Assembly (NCBI RefSeq): GCF_001519055.1
Contig: NZ_KQ954289.1
Coordinates: 124,001-188,000, forward strand
DNA: 64,000 nucleotides
Reading direction: 5' to 3'
From: Novosphingobium sp. Fuku2-ISO-50
Lineage (GTDB): Bacteria; Pseudomonadota; Alphaproteobacteria; Sphingomonadales; Sphingomonadaceae
This document shows positions 37,434 through 48,659 of this stretch, one piece after another. Position 1 is the stretch's first letter. Every line of letters begins with the position of its first letter. The translations under genes were made by a program, and so were the position numbers. Under the pieces are notes generated by a model, which was given only the letters and a program-made list of their open reading frames with translations, did no database searches and was not told the origin of the DNA.

Positions 37434-37900
37434 TACAAATCCTCCCCGGCACGGGGAGGGGGACCGCCCGAAGGGTGGTGGAGGGGCCTTGCCCCGCCTA
37501 CCGCGATCGCCTCAGCCGCACCAACAGCATCCGCCAAGACATGCGAGGCGGAAACTCGTCGTACTATGTAGCCGTTGTCTTCGAAAAACCGCGTTCTGAC
37601 CGCATCTCGGCTTGCTCGAGCACCAACATCGTGTGCGAACCCATCAATTTCGACAACCAATCGCACGGCGAGGCAGCAGAAATCGACCACATAAGGCCCG
37701 ATCGGGTGCTGGCGGCGGAATTTCAGGCCCTTTGGGCGCAGACGCAATTGCTGCCAGAGCAGGACTTCGGGCAAAGTCATCGTTTTGCGCAGAGAACGGG
37801 CCCGCCCAACTACCGGTCGCAGTGCGGTGGGCGATACCCCTCCACCACGCTGCGCGTGGTCCCCCTCCCCGGTTCGGGGAGGATTGGGTTGCGCGCTCAA
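37433..37900 (-). CDS. DUF559 endonuclease-like protein inserted in the pnt operon
   Basis: A frame of up to 155 codons. The core is a DUF559 (Vsr/restriction-endonuclease-like) domain: LRKTMTLPEVLLWQQLR, RRQHPIGPYVVDFCC, VVEIDGFAHDVG, RTRFFEDNGYIVRRV; the Asp and Glu-x-Asp pattern is intact. Both termini (PPRTGEGDHAQRGGG and HHPSGGPPPRAGED) are encoded by the flanking inverted repeats, so the frame and repeats form one cassette. The only in-frame start is a TTG at 37900 overlapping the pntAA stop; its stop overlaps the pntAB ATG. Target and activity are unknown. Confidence 0.8.
   Translation of the reverse strand: MSAQPNPPRTGEGDHAQRGGGVSPTALRPVVGRARSLRKTMTLPEVLLWQQLRLRPKGLKFRRQHPIGPYVVDFCCLAVRLVVEIDGFAHDVGARASRDAVRTRFFEDNGYIVRRVSASHVLADAVGAAEAIAVGGARPLHHPSGGPPPRAGEDL
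37441..37487 (+). repeat. Left inverted repeat of the DUF559 cassette
   Basis: CCTCCCCGGCACGGGGAGG followed by GGGACCGCCCGAAGGGTGG and TGGAGGGG. It pairs in inverted orientation with the copy at 37837-37882. Each arm contains its own small hairpins. Confidence 0.88.
37837..37882 (-). repeat. Right inverted repeat of the DUF559 cassette
   Basis: Reading the minus strand: CCTCCCCGAACCGGGGAGG, then GGGACCACGCGCAGCGTGG and TGGAGGGG. It aligns with the left arm except in the hairpin loops and the central part. Repeats of this type, ending in TGGTGGAGGGG, are as I recall dispersed in sphingomonad genomes. Confidence 0.88.
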
Positions 37901-39027
37901 ACCAGCAGCCTTTCGTGGACCACTTTGCCGCCTTGCGTCAGGCGGATGGCATTGCCGATTTCCTCATCGAGCACCGGGCGACCATGCTCCTTGTCCCAGA
38001 ACGCGGCGAGGAAGTTGTAGAGATTGCGCGAATAGAGCGCCGAGGCATCGGCGGGCAATTGCGCGGGGGTATTGGCAAAGCCCACGATCCTGACCCCGTG
38101 GCGCTCTACGACCTGATCGGGAACAGAGCCCTCGACATTGCCGCCTTGCGCAACAGCCAGGTCATAGATCACGCTGCCCGGCTTCATCGTTGCGATCTGC
38201 GCATCGCTGATCAGGCGCGGCGCCGGTCGTCCGGGGATCAGCGCGGTGGTGATGACGATGTCCTGCCTGGCGATATGGCTCGATACCAGTTCGGCTTGCG
38301 CTTTCTGGTATTCGGGGCTCATTTCGGTGGCATAGCCGCCCGCGCCTTCGCCTTCGATCCCGGCGACATTTTCGACGAAGATCGGCTTGGCGCCGAGCGA
38401 CTGGATCTGTTCCTTCGTCGCCGAGCGCACGTCGGTCGCCGATACTTGCGCGCCAAGCCGCCGCGCCGTGGCAATCGCCTGAAGCCCCGCAACGCCCACG
38501 CCCATGACAAAGGCCTTGGCGGCGCTGATCGTACCGGCGGCGGTCATCATCATCGGAAAGGCGCGGCCATAGAGATTGGCCGCGATCAGCACAGCCTTGT
38601 ACCCGGCAAGATTGGCCTGGCTCGACAGGATGTCCATCGATTGCGCGCGGGTGATGCGCGGCATGAATTCCATCGCCAGCGCTTCGAACCCGGCGGCGGC
38701 ATAAGCCTCCACCCGATCGCGTTGGCCAAACGGATCATGCCCGGCAACGACCCACGCGCCGGGATTGGCCCCCGCCAGCATGGCGATGTCCGGGCCTTGC
38801 ACCGCAAAGACGATGTCGGCACCTTGTGCCACGCCGGTTTCGGCGATGCGCGCGCCCGCCGCGATATAATCGGCATCGCCGATCGAGGCGGCAAGCCCTG
38901 CCCCGGCCTCGACCGTGACCCCGGCCCCCAGCGTGATCAGCTTTTTTACCGTTTCCGGCGTTGCCGAGACACGCGTTTCCCCCGCCGCCCGCTCACGCAG
39001 GACGGCAATTGTGACCGAATGCGCCAT
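37897..39027 (-). CDS. pntAA: NAD(P) transhydrogenase subunit alpha, part 1 (soluble NAD domain)
   Basis: Soluble NAD(H)-binding subunit of the transhydrogenase, 376 aa, similar to alanine dehydrogenase: VAVLRERAAGETRVSATPETV-type start, QPAQ-region equivalent SSQANLAGYKAVL, VMGVGVAGLQAIATARRLGAQ for NAD and IVITTALIPGRPAPRLI. The order is pntAA, DUF559 cassette, pntAB, pntB. It lies 9 bp after the small cytochrome-oxidase-IV-like gene. Confidence 0.95.
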   Translation of the reverse strand: MAHSVTIAVLRERAAGETRVSATPETVKKLITLGAGVTVEAGAGLAASIGDADYIAAGARIAETGVAQGADIVFAVQGPDIAMLAGANPGAWVVAGHDPFGQRDRVEAYAAAGFEALAMEFMPRITRAQSMDILSSQANLAGYKAVLIAANLYGRAFPMMMTAAGTISAAKAFVMGVGVAGLQAIATARRLGAQVSATDVRSATKEQIQSLGAKPIFVENVAGIEGEGAGGYATEMSPEYQKAQAELVSSHIARQDIVITTALIPGRPAPRLISDAQIATMKPGSVIYDLAVAQGGNVEGSVPDQVVERHGVRIVGFANTPAQLPADASALYSRNLYNFLAAFWDKEHGRPVLDEEIGNAIRLTQGGKVVHERLLV

Positions 39028-39036
39028 GCCGCGCGA

Positions 39037-39159
39037 TCAGTGAATCAGATAGATGACGAATGCGACAATCGCCGCGATGACCGGAACCGCTACCTTGATG
39101 AGGGTGATAAAGCCGTCATACGTCGCGCGCGCGGCCTTGATGTCGTTTGCCGATGCCAT
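39037..39159 (-). CDS. aa3-type cytochrome c oxidase subunit IV-like small protein
   Basis: A 40-residue protein, MASANDIKAARATYDGFITL followed by a single membrane helix IKVAVPVIAAIVAFVIYLIH. The layout (short amphipathic start with YDGF, then one helix at the C-terminus) matches the bacterial aa3-type oxidase subunit IV family. AGGGG lies 6 nt before the ATG. It lies 9 bp upstream of pntAA, as first gene of the transhydrogenase operon and not near cox genes. Confidence 0.75.
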   Translation of the reverse strand: MASANDIKAARATYDGFITLIKVAVPVIAAIVAFVIYLIH

Positions 39160-39363
39160 ATCCAACCCCTCGTTTTTGCCTGTTATGCGTCATTGTCTGC
39201 ATTGCGGCATGTCCTTGGTCGATGCCGCTCGTCCATGGTCTAGCCATCATGGGCGGCCTGCTCAAGCGCCAACACGCGCCGCCAAAGCTTATCGGCGGCC
39301 TTAATCCGCTTTTTACCTAACCTGATTAAGAGCTGTGGTTCAGGAAACCTGACCGGATGGCGA

Positions 39364-40782
39364 ATGTCTGACACTGAAGATCGCCTGTTGATGCTCATCG
39401 ATGACGAACCGGCGCAGATCCGGCTCGTCTCCGCGCTCGCTGCGCGCGAAGGATGGCGCACCGTCGTCGCCCGCGATTCGGAAACCGCGATCGCGATGCT
39501 CGGCACGCGTCAGGGCATGCGATTGGGCGCAATCATTCTCGATCAATGGGTTCCGGGCGAACAGGCCTGTGAGTTGATTGCCGAGCTGAAAGCGCGGCGC
39601 CCTGCCCTGCCGATCCTGATGCTGACCACCAGTTCATCGCCCCTGCTCGCGGTCGAAGCGATGCGTGCAGGCGCCACCGATTACCTGATCAAGCCGGTCG
39701 CGCCCGATCGTCTCGTTTCCGCCTTGCGCGCGGCGACCGCGCCCGAAGTGCAAAGCTCTGAATTGCATCCGCTGACCGAAAAACTGGGCGCCTCGCTCGA
39801 TTTCGATTCGATGATCGGCGCGGCCTCGTCCTTCCGAACGGCGCTTGCGGTGGCGGCAAAAGCCGCGCGGACCCATGCCCATGTCCTGATCGAAGGCGAA
39901 TGCGGCACGGGCAAGGAAATGCTGGTACGCGCGATGCACGCCGCATCTCCGCGTGCCAAACTGCCCTTGCGCATTGTCAATGCGGGCGGAATCCCGTCCA
40001 ATCAGATTGAATCGGTGCTGTTCGGGCACGAAAAGGGTGCCTTTGCCGGCGCTTTCGAACGCCATGTCGGGGCCTTGCAACATGCCGACGGCGGCACGCT
40101 GGTGATCGACGAGATCGACCGCCTGCCGCTCGCCGTTCAACAACGGCTGTTGCAGTTCGTCGATCGCGGCGATGTTCAACCGATCGGCGCGCGCCATTCG
40201 TTTCGGCTCGATGTGCGCCTGTTTGTGTGCAGCAATGCGCCGCTCAAGGATCTGGTCGAAGGCGGGCTGTTCGATGCGGATTTGCTCGCCCGGCTTTCCG
40301 CGACGCATGTGCACGTGCCTTCGCTGCGCGAGCGGGCGGGCGACATTCCGGCGCTGGCCCGCCATTTTCTCGCGCGGATCGGCGAACAGCCGGGCTTGCG
40401 CCCCCTGGGGATCACCGACGGCGCGCTGGCGCTGCTCGGCGCCTATGACTGGCCGGGCAATGTCCGCCAATTGCAGGCGACGCTGTTCCGCGCGGCGGTG
40501 TTCTGTGACGGCGAAGCCTTGACCGCGCAGGATTTTCCCAAGCTGGCCAATATGGTCGGCGATACCGTGCGCGTGCCGCAACCGATCGGCGACGGCGCCG
40601 GAGTCATGCTGTTTGGCCCTGATGGAAATCTGCGCCCGCTCGAAGACATCGAGGCCGACGTCATCCGCCTTGCCATCGGGCACTATCGCGGGCGCATGAC
40701 CGAAGTCGCGCGCCGCCTCGGGATCGGTCGCTCGACGCTTTACCGCAAGCTTTCCGAACTGGGCATCGATAACGCTGCCTAA
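39364..40782 (+). CDS. AAA+ response regulator, NtrC-like with GAFAGA loop
   Basis: A 472-residue regulator. It has a receiver domain with acidic pair Asp13-Asp14, phospho-acceptor Asp60 in LDQWVPG and the conserved Lys in IKPV. The AAA+ domain has Walker A GECGTGKEM and Walker B GGTLVIDEID, and the Arg region is LLARLSATHVHVPSLRERAGDI. A C-terminal Fis-type helix-turn-helix TEVARRLGIGRSTLYRKLSEL completes it. The sigma-54 contact loop normally GAFTGA reads GAFAGA (residues 225-230). No histidine kinase is adjacent. It is divergent from the pnt operon; its stop overlaps the folP stop. Confidence 0.9.
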   Translation: MSDTEDRLLMLIDDEPAQIRLVSALAAREGWRTVVARDSETAIAMLGTRQGMRLGAIILDQWVPGEQACELIAELKARRPALPILMLTTSSSPLLAVEAMRAGATDYLIKPVAPDRLVSALRAATAPEVQSSELHPLTEKLGASLDFDSMIGAASSFRTALAVAAKAARTHAHVLIEGECGTGKEMLVRAMHAASPRAKLPLRIVNAGGIPSNQIESVLFGHEKGAFAGAFERHVGALQHADGGTLVIDEIDRLPLAVQQRLLQFVDRGDVQPIGARHSFRLDVRLFVCSNAPLKDLVEGGLFDADLLARLSATHVHVPSLRERAGDIPALARHFLARIGEQPGLRPLGITDGALALLGAYDWPGNVRQLQATLFRAAVFCDGEALTAQDFPKLANMVGDTVRVPQPIGDGAGVMLFGPDGNLRPLEDIEADVIRLAIGHYRGRMTEVARRLGIGRSTLYRKLSELGIDNAA

Positions 40783-41891
40783 TCGACCAACTGGCTGAAA
40801 TCGGTCAGCGCCGCATCGCGCAATCCGCGCCAGACCTGCAAGGCCTGGACCGTTTCGGGCACGTCATGCACACGCACCATGTGTGCGCCCGCATCCGCCG
40901 CGCGCAAGGCCAGCGTCAACGAGCCGGGCATACGCTTGTGCGCCGGTATTTCGCCCGCGAGAGCGCCGATCATGCGTTTGCGACTGGCGGCAAACAGGAT
41001 CGGCTGGCCCAGTCCGTGAAACATCGGCAGGGCGTTGATCAACAGCAGGTTTTCGGCCAAAGTCTTGCCAAAGCCAATGCCCGGATCGAGCAGGATCCTG
41101 TTCCGCGCGATGCCCGCCGCCAAGGCCGCATCACGCCGTTCGCGCAAAGCGTCAAACACATCGAGCACGACATCGCGATAGACGCCGTCGGCATGAAGGT
41201 CGCCAGCATCGCCCGGCGCATGCATCAGCACGACCGGCGCTCCGCTTTGCGCGACCAGCGCGGCAGTGCGCGGATCATGGCGCAAGGCGGAGACATCGTT
41301 GACGATATGCGCGCCCGCACGAAGCGCCGCGCCGATCACGCTCGCGCGGCGACTGTCGATCGAGATCGCCGCGCCCGCCGCAGCCAGCGCCGCGATCACC
41401 GGGACAACGCGGCGCTCTTCATCGCCTTCCCATACCGCCGCAGCGCCGGGCCGGGTGGATTCACCGCCGACATCGATCAGGGCCGCGCCCGCTTCGAGCA
41501 TGGCATGGGCATGTTCGAGCGCGGCGTCGGGCTTGTCGAGGAATTTTCCACCGTCGGAAAAGCTGTCGGGCGTGACATTGAGAATGCCCATGACCAATGG
41601 CTGATCGAGCCGCAGCATTCGCGCGCCGCAGGCAATCGGGGCATGGGTGCGCGCCAGATCCTGCCATTGCGCGAGCGCCTCGGCGGCCAAGGCCTCGGGC
41701 AGGGCGGCGATGGCGCCCGGCACATCGCGCGCGCCCAGACGATCGCGCGACACGATACGGCCATCGCGGCGGCGGATGAGCGCAAAGCGGCTCGCCCAGA
41801 CCATGCTGCCGCCCAGGCGGATTGCGCCGCCTTCTTCGCTTTGCGGGCTTTCGGCGAGCGCGATCGGGCGGATATAGACCGTTTCGGCCAT
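40779..41891 (-). CDS. folP: Dihydropteroate synthase
   Basis: Condenses p-aminobenzoate with dihydropterin pyrophosphate in folate synthesis; target of sulfonamides. Blocks: MGILNVTPDSFSDGGKFLD, AGAALIDVGGESTRPGA, ISIDSRRASVIGAALRAGAHIVNDVSALR, LLDPGIGFGKTLAENLLLIN and ASRKRMIGAL. About 105 residues precede the barrel, longer than in E. coli. The ATG at 41891 follows the ccrM stop by 5 bp, so it is probably co-transcribed with ccrM. 370 aa. Confidence 0.95.
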   Translation of the reverse strand: MAETVYIRPIALAESPQSEEGGAIRLGGSMVWASRFALIRRRDGRIVSRDRLGARDVPGAIAALPEALAAEALAQWQDLARTHAPIACGARMLRLDQPLVMGILNVTPDSFSDGGKFLDKPDAALEHAHAMLEAGAALIDVGGESTRPGAAAVWEGDEERRVVPVIAALAAAGAAISIDSRRASVIGAALRAGAHIVNDVSALRHDPRTAALVAQSGAPVVLMHAPGDAGDLHADGVYRDVVLDVFDALRERRDAALAAGIARNRILLDPGIGFGKTLAENLLLINALPMFHGLGQPILFAASRKRMIGALAGEIPAHKRMPGSLTLALRAADAGAHMVRVHDVPETVQALQVWRGLRDAALTDFSQLVD

Positions 41892-41896
41892 GGCGC

Positions 41897-43184
<1,288 letters not shown>

Positions 43185-43244
43185 CGGCCCGCCCTCGGTA
43201 CGCCACATCTGGTGGGTGCGGGGCAGAACAAATATTTCCGGCGA

Positions 43245-43856
43245 TCAGATCAGCGTCAGTTGCGCCACCGGGCCAAAGCTGCGGCGATGAAGCGGGCATG
43301 GGCCGTGGAGCCTCAGCGCGTCGAGATGCTGGCGCGTGCCATAACCGGCATTGCGGTCCCAGCCATAGTGCGGCCATTCCAGCGCGGCGGCATGCATGAT
43401 CGCATCGCGGTGCTGCTTGGCGAGGATCGAGGCTGCGGAAATCGCGGGCTCGGTTGCATCGCCGCCGACAATCGCGCGCGCCGGCCAGATCCATTCGGGC
43501 ACGCGGCCCGCCGGTGTCTTGTTGCCGTCGATCAGGACCATGGCGACATCATCGCGCTTGCCCACGAGCGCCGATACCGCGAGCGTCATCGCCTTCATCG
43601 TCGCGGCAAAGATGTTGATCCGATCGATCTCATCGGCTTCGACAACGCCGATGCCCCAAAGGCATGTGGCGCGGATGGCCGGATCGAGCCTGGCGCGGCG
43701 GCGCGCCGACAGGACTTTGGAATCGGCCAGACCATCGGGCGCATCGGGGCCCAACACGACCGCGGCGGCGACCACCGGCCCGGCCAGCGGCCCCCGCCCG
43801 GCTTCATCGACGCCGATCAGCAGGCCACTTATGGGCAAGATGGATGGACAGGACAT
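43245..43856 (-). CDS. rnhB: Ribonuclease HII
   Basis: Cleaves RNA in RNA-DNA hybrids and single ribonucleotides in [27 protein letters not shown] holds the first catalytic Asp-Glu; [32 protein letters not shown] and [14 protein letters not shown] follow; [15 protein letters not shown] is the usual Gly-Tyr-Gly block. It is 203 aa. It is upstream of ccrM on the same strand, but the 200 bp between them hold the GANTC cluster, so ccrM probably has its own promoter. Confidence 0.95.
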   Translation of the reverse strand: MSCPSILPISGLLIGVDEAGRGPLAGPVVAAAVVLGPDAPDGLADSKVLSARRRARLDPAIRATCLWGIGVVEADEIDRINIFAATMKAMTLAVSALVGKRDDVAMVLIDGNKTPAGRVPEWIWPARAIVGGDATEPAISAASILAKQHRDAIMHAAALEWPHYGWDRNAGYGTRQHLDALRLHGPCPLHRRSFGPVAQLTLI

Positions 43857-43926
43857 GGCTTCGCCTCCTATCGCGCGATGACGCCCACCATCAAGCCCCC
43901 TCCCCCATCAAGCAGAGATCCCGCAC

Positions 43927-44616
43927 ATGCCGTTCGATCCCACCCGCGTCGATTGCTGGATCTTTGATCTCGACAATACGCTCTATCCGTCCAGCGCCAA
44001 TCTGTTCAGCCAGATCGATGTCCTGATGGGGCGGTTCATCGCCAATCTGCTCGGCTGCGATCTGGCCGAGGCGCGTCGCGTGCAAAAACTCTATTTCCAT
44101 GATCATGGCACGACGCTTGCCGGGCTGATGCATTATCATGCGATCGAGCCGGCCGAATTCCTGGCCTTTGTCCATGATGTCGACATGAGCGTGCTCGATG
44201 CCGCGCCGCGCCTGGCCGACCGGCTGCGCGCCCTGCCGGGGCGGTGCCTGGTTTTTACCAATGCCGATGCGGACTATGCCGCGCGCGCGCTCGATGCCTT
44301 GGGAATTGCCGACTGTTTCGAAGGGATCTGGGACATTCATGCCATGGCCTACCGGCCCAAGCCGGAAATGAGCGCCTATGCCGGGCTGATCGATCATTTC
44401 CGCATCGACCCGACGCGCGCGGTGTTCGTCGAGGATACGGCGCGCAACCTGCCCCCTGCCAAGCATCTCGGCATGCAGACGGTGTGGATCGACATGGCAA
44501 CCGAATGGGGCGACCGCGCCAAGGATGATTCCGCGATCGACGTGATGATCGACGACATGGCTTATTGGCTCGATGCCGTAGCGGGCGAACTTGCCCAAGG
44601 GCCACAGCTGGGCTAG
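43927..44616 (+). CDS. HAD-family pyrimidine 5'-nucleotidase
   Basis: A 229-residue haloacid-dehalogenase-type phosphatase. Motif I is WIFDLDNTLYPSSANLF, motif II is LVFTNAD, the Lys is in YRPKPEMSAY and motif IV is AVFVEDTARNLPPAK. DNTLYP with the following helix pattern is typical of the SDT1/pyrimidine 5'-nucleotidase group that acts on UMP or CMP. It precedes dapD by 55 bp on the same strand. Confidence 0.9.
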   Translation: MPFDPTRVDCWIFDLDNTLYPSSANLFSQIDVLMGRFIANLLGCDLAEARRVQKLYFHDHGTTLAGLMHYHAIEPAEFLAFVHDVDMSVLDAAPRLADRLRALPGRCLVFTNADADYAARALDALGIADCFEGIWDIHAMAYRPKPEMSAYAGLIDHFRIDPTRAVFVEDTARNLPPAKHLGMQTVWIDMATEWGDRAKDDSAIDVMIDDMAYWLDAVAGELAQGPQLG

Positions 44617-44671
44617 GCGCGCCTGAAAATCTGCCTGCCGAAATCCCCCTGCCAGTACGAAAGTTTCCGAC

Positions 44672-45508
44672 ATGACCGACCAGCTTGCCGCCGCGATCGA
44701 AGCCGCCTGGGAAAACCGTGCCGAAGTCACCCCGGCCAGCGCCGATGTGCGCACCGTGGTCGAAGCCGCGCTTGGCCTGCTCGACAGCGGCAAGGCGCGC
44801 GTTGCGGAAAAGATCGATGGCATGTGGCAGGTCAATCAGTGGCTGAAAAAGGCCGTGCTGCTGTCATTCCGGCTGAATGACAACGTGGTGATCGAAGGCG
44901 GCGCGGGCGGTGCCCCGGCGTTCGACAAAGTCCCTTCGAAGTTTGCCGGATGGGATGAAGACAGCTTTCGCGAAGCGGGCTTTCGCGTGGTGCCCGGCGC
45001 TGTGGCGCGGCGCGGTGCCTATATTGCGCGCGGCACCGTGCTGATGCCGAGCTTTGTCAATATCGGCGCCTATGTCGATGAAGGCACCATGGTCGATACC
45101 TGGGCCACGGTCGGTTCGTGCGCGCAGATCGGCAAGAATGTCCACATTTCGGGCGGCGTCGGGATCGGCGGCGTGCTTGAGCCGCTCCAGGCCGGGCCGG
45201 TGATCATCGAAGACGGCGCCTTTATCGGCGCGCGGTCCGAAGTTGCCGAAGGCGTGATCGTCGGTCAGGGCGCCGTCCTGTCGATGGGCGTCTTCCTTGG
45301 CGCTTCGACCAAGATCATCGACCGCGCCACGGGCGAAGTGCATATCGGCCGCGTTCCGCCTTATGCCGTAGTCGTGCCCGGCGCGCTGCCCGGCAAGCCG
45401 CTGCCCGACGGAACGCCGGGGCCGTCGCTCTATTGCGCAGTGATCGTCAAGACGGTCGATGCGCAGACCCGCAGCAAGACCGGGATCAACGATCTGCTGC
45501 GTGACTGA
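44672..45508 (+). CDS. dapD: 2,3,4,5-tetrahydropyridine-2,6-dicarboxylate N-succinyltransferase
   Basis: Succinyl-CoA-dependent step of lysine and diaminopimelate synthesis. [20 protein letters not shown] is the N-terminal domain. A left-handed beta-helix with hexapeptide repeats follows: [43 protein letters not shown] and [20 protein letters not shown]. It is 278 aa. The cupin gene start overlaps its last codons. Confidence 0.97.
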   Translation: MTDQLAAAIEAAWENRAEVTPASADVRTVVEAALGLLDSGKARVAEKIDGMWQVNQWLKKAVLLSFRLNDNVVIEGGAGGAPAFDKVPSKFAGWDEDSFREAGFRVVPGAVARRGAYIARGTVLMPSFVNIGAYVDEGTMVDTWATVGSCAQIGKNVHISGGVGIGGVLEPLQAGPVIIEDGAFIGARSEVAEGVIVGQGAVLSMGVFLGASTKIIDRATGEVHIGRVPPYAVVVPGALPGKPLPDGTPGPSLYCAVIVKTVDAQTRSKTGINDLLRD

Positions 45509-45938
45509 TCCGCGCGCCCTGATCGAACGTCTGGGGCTCATCCCCCATCCGGAGGGCGGCTGGTACAGCGAAACCTGGCGCGCCGAGGCGGCGCCGGGGA
45601 CGCGTGCGGCGGGTACGCTGATCCATTTCCTGCTCGAATCCGGGCAGTCATCGCATTGGCATCGGGTCGATGCCGACGAGATCTGGCTGTGGCAGGGCGG
45701 CGATCGCATCGAACTGGCGATCGCCGCCGATGCGGCCGGCCCTGCCAGGCGGATCATGCTTGGGCCGGACCCTTTGGCTGGGGATCTGTTGCAGGCAGTG
45801 GTTCCCGCCGGGCAATGGCAGGCGGCCGTTCCGCTTGACGGGGCGCACGGCCATGCGCTGGTTTCGTGCGTCGTGGTGCCCGGGTTTGACTTCGCAGGGT
45901 TCGAATTGGCAGCGCCAGGATGGCGCCCCGGCACTTGA
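45501..45938 (+). CDS. Cupin domain protein (DUF985)
   Basis: A 145-residue single-domain cupin: [44 protein letters not shown] with the metal-type His/Glu pattern, and [20 protein letters not shown]. The GTG start at 45501 overlaps the dapD stop by 8 bp; no ATG is in frame nearby. The family function is unknown. Confidence 0.87.
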   Translation: MTDPRALIERLGLIPHPEGGWYSETWRAEAAPGTRAAGTLIHFLLESGQSSHWHRVDADEIWLWQGGDRIELAIAADAAGPARRIMLGPDPLAGDLLQAVVPAGQWQAAVPLDGAHGHALVSCVVVPGFDFAGFELAAPGWRPGT

Positions 45939-46190
45939 TTCGCGGCCGTTGCGTTTCGCACATGCGCAATTGGATTCGCCGTTACCCTGCCCCAAGGGGA
46001 AAAAGGTTGCAATTTGCTCCTGATTATTACCCCATATTTCAGTTTTGTTGCATTTTATGCATCTTGACGCGCGCGGAAAGCATTTGCTCGTTCGCAGATG
46101 CAGCATAAATCGGGGTCACGCCAGCAAATGACCGGGTGCTGATCATCTCGGTGCAGAGGGCCTTCCCTCACTGGTAAAGGAGTGATTGCC

Positions 46191-46478
46191 ATGCTGAAGA
46201 CCACGCTGATCGCCGCCACGCTGCTTACTGCTGCTGCTCCGACTCTGGCACTTGCCGCCAGCGACGACGCCGGCCAGTTCACCCACAAGGGTGTGGACTA
46301 CAACTACACCACCGAAGACAAGGGCGGCGACAAGGTCGTTCGCGGCACCGCCTATGCGGGCAAGGTTCCCTTCGAACTGCACATCCACAAGAAGATGGTC
46401 ACCGGCACGTTCAACAACAAGCCGGTCGAATTCGAACTGTCGGACGTTAAGAAGCTGGGCCTCGACCTCGGCAACTGA
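46191..46478 (+). CDS. Small secreted protein, function unknown
   Basis: A 95-residue protein with a clear signal peptide, MLKTTLIAATLLTAAAPTLA, cleavage expected near ALA-AS. The mature part is about 70 residues, Lys/Asp/Thr-rich and beta-like (FTHKGVDYNYTTEDKGGDK, KVVRGTAYAGKVPFELHIHK). A strong AAAGGAG lies 8 nt before the ATG and a strong terminator follows the stop, so it is a single-gene unit, probably well expressed. I do not recognise a family. Confidence 0.78.
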   Translation: MLKTTLIAATLLTAAAPTLALAASDDAGQFTHKGVDYNYTTEDKGGDKVVRGTAYAGKVPFELHIHKKMVTGTFNNKPVEFELSDVKKLGLDLGN

Positions 46479-46495
46479 TCGCCGTTTTCCGATCC

Positions 46496-46530
46496 AAAAA
46501 AGGCCCCCGGTTCGCTGGGGGCCTTTTTTT
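46496..46530. terminator. Rho-independent terminator (bidirectional)
   Basis: AAAAAA, then GGCCCCC-loop-GGGGGCC, then TTTTTTT. The 7-bp GC stem (46502-46508 with 46517-46523) is flanked by an A-tract and a T-tract, so it can stop both the secreted-protein gene and the convergent thiC gene. Confidence 0.96.
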
Positions 46531-46553
46531 GTGCGCCTGCGTTGGCCGGCGGA

Positions 46554-48659
<2,106 letters not shown>

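Noticed and set aside
37612..39243. Long plus-strand frame opposite pntAA
   Set aside because: Shadow frame crossing the cassette repeat and pntAA; no domain.
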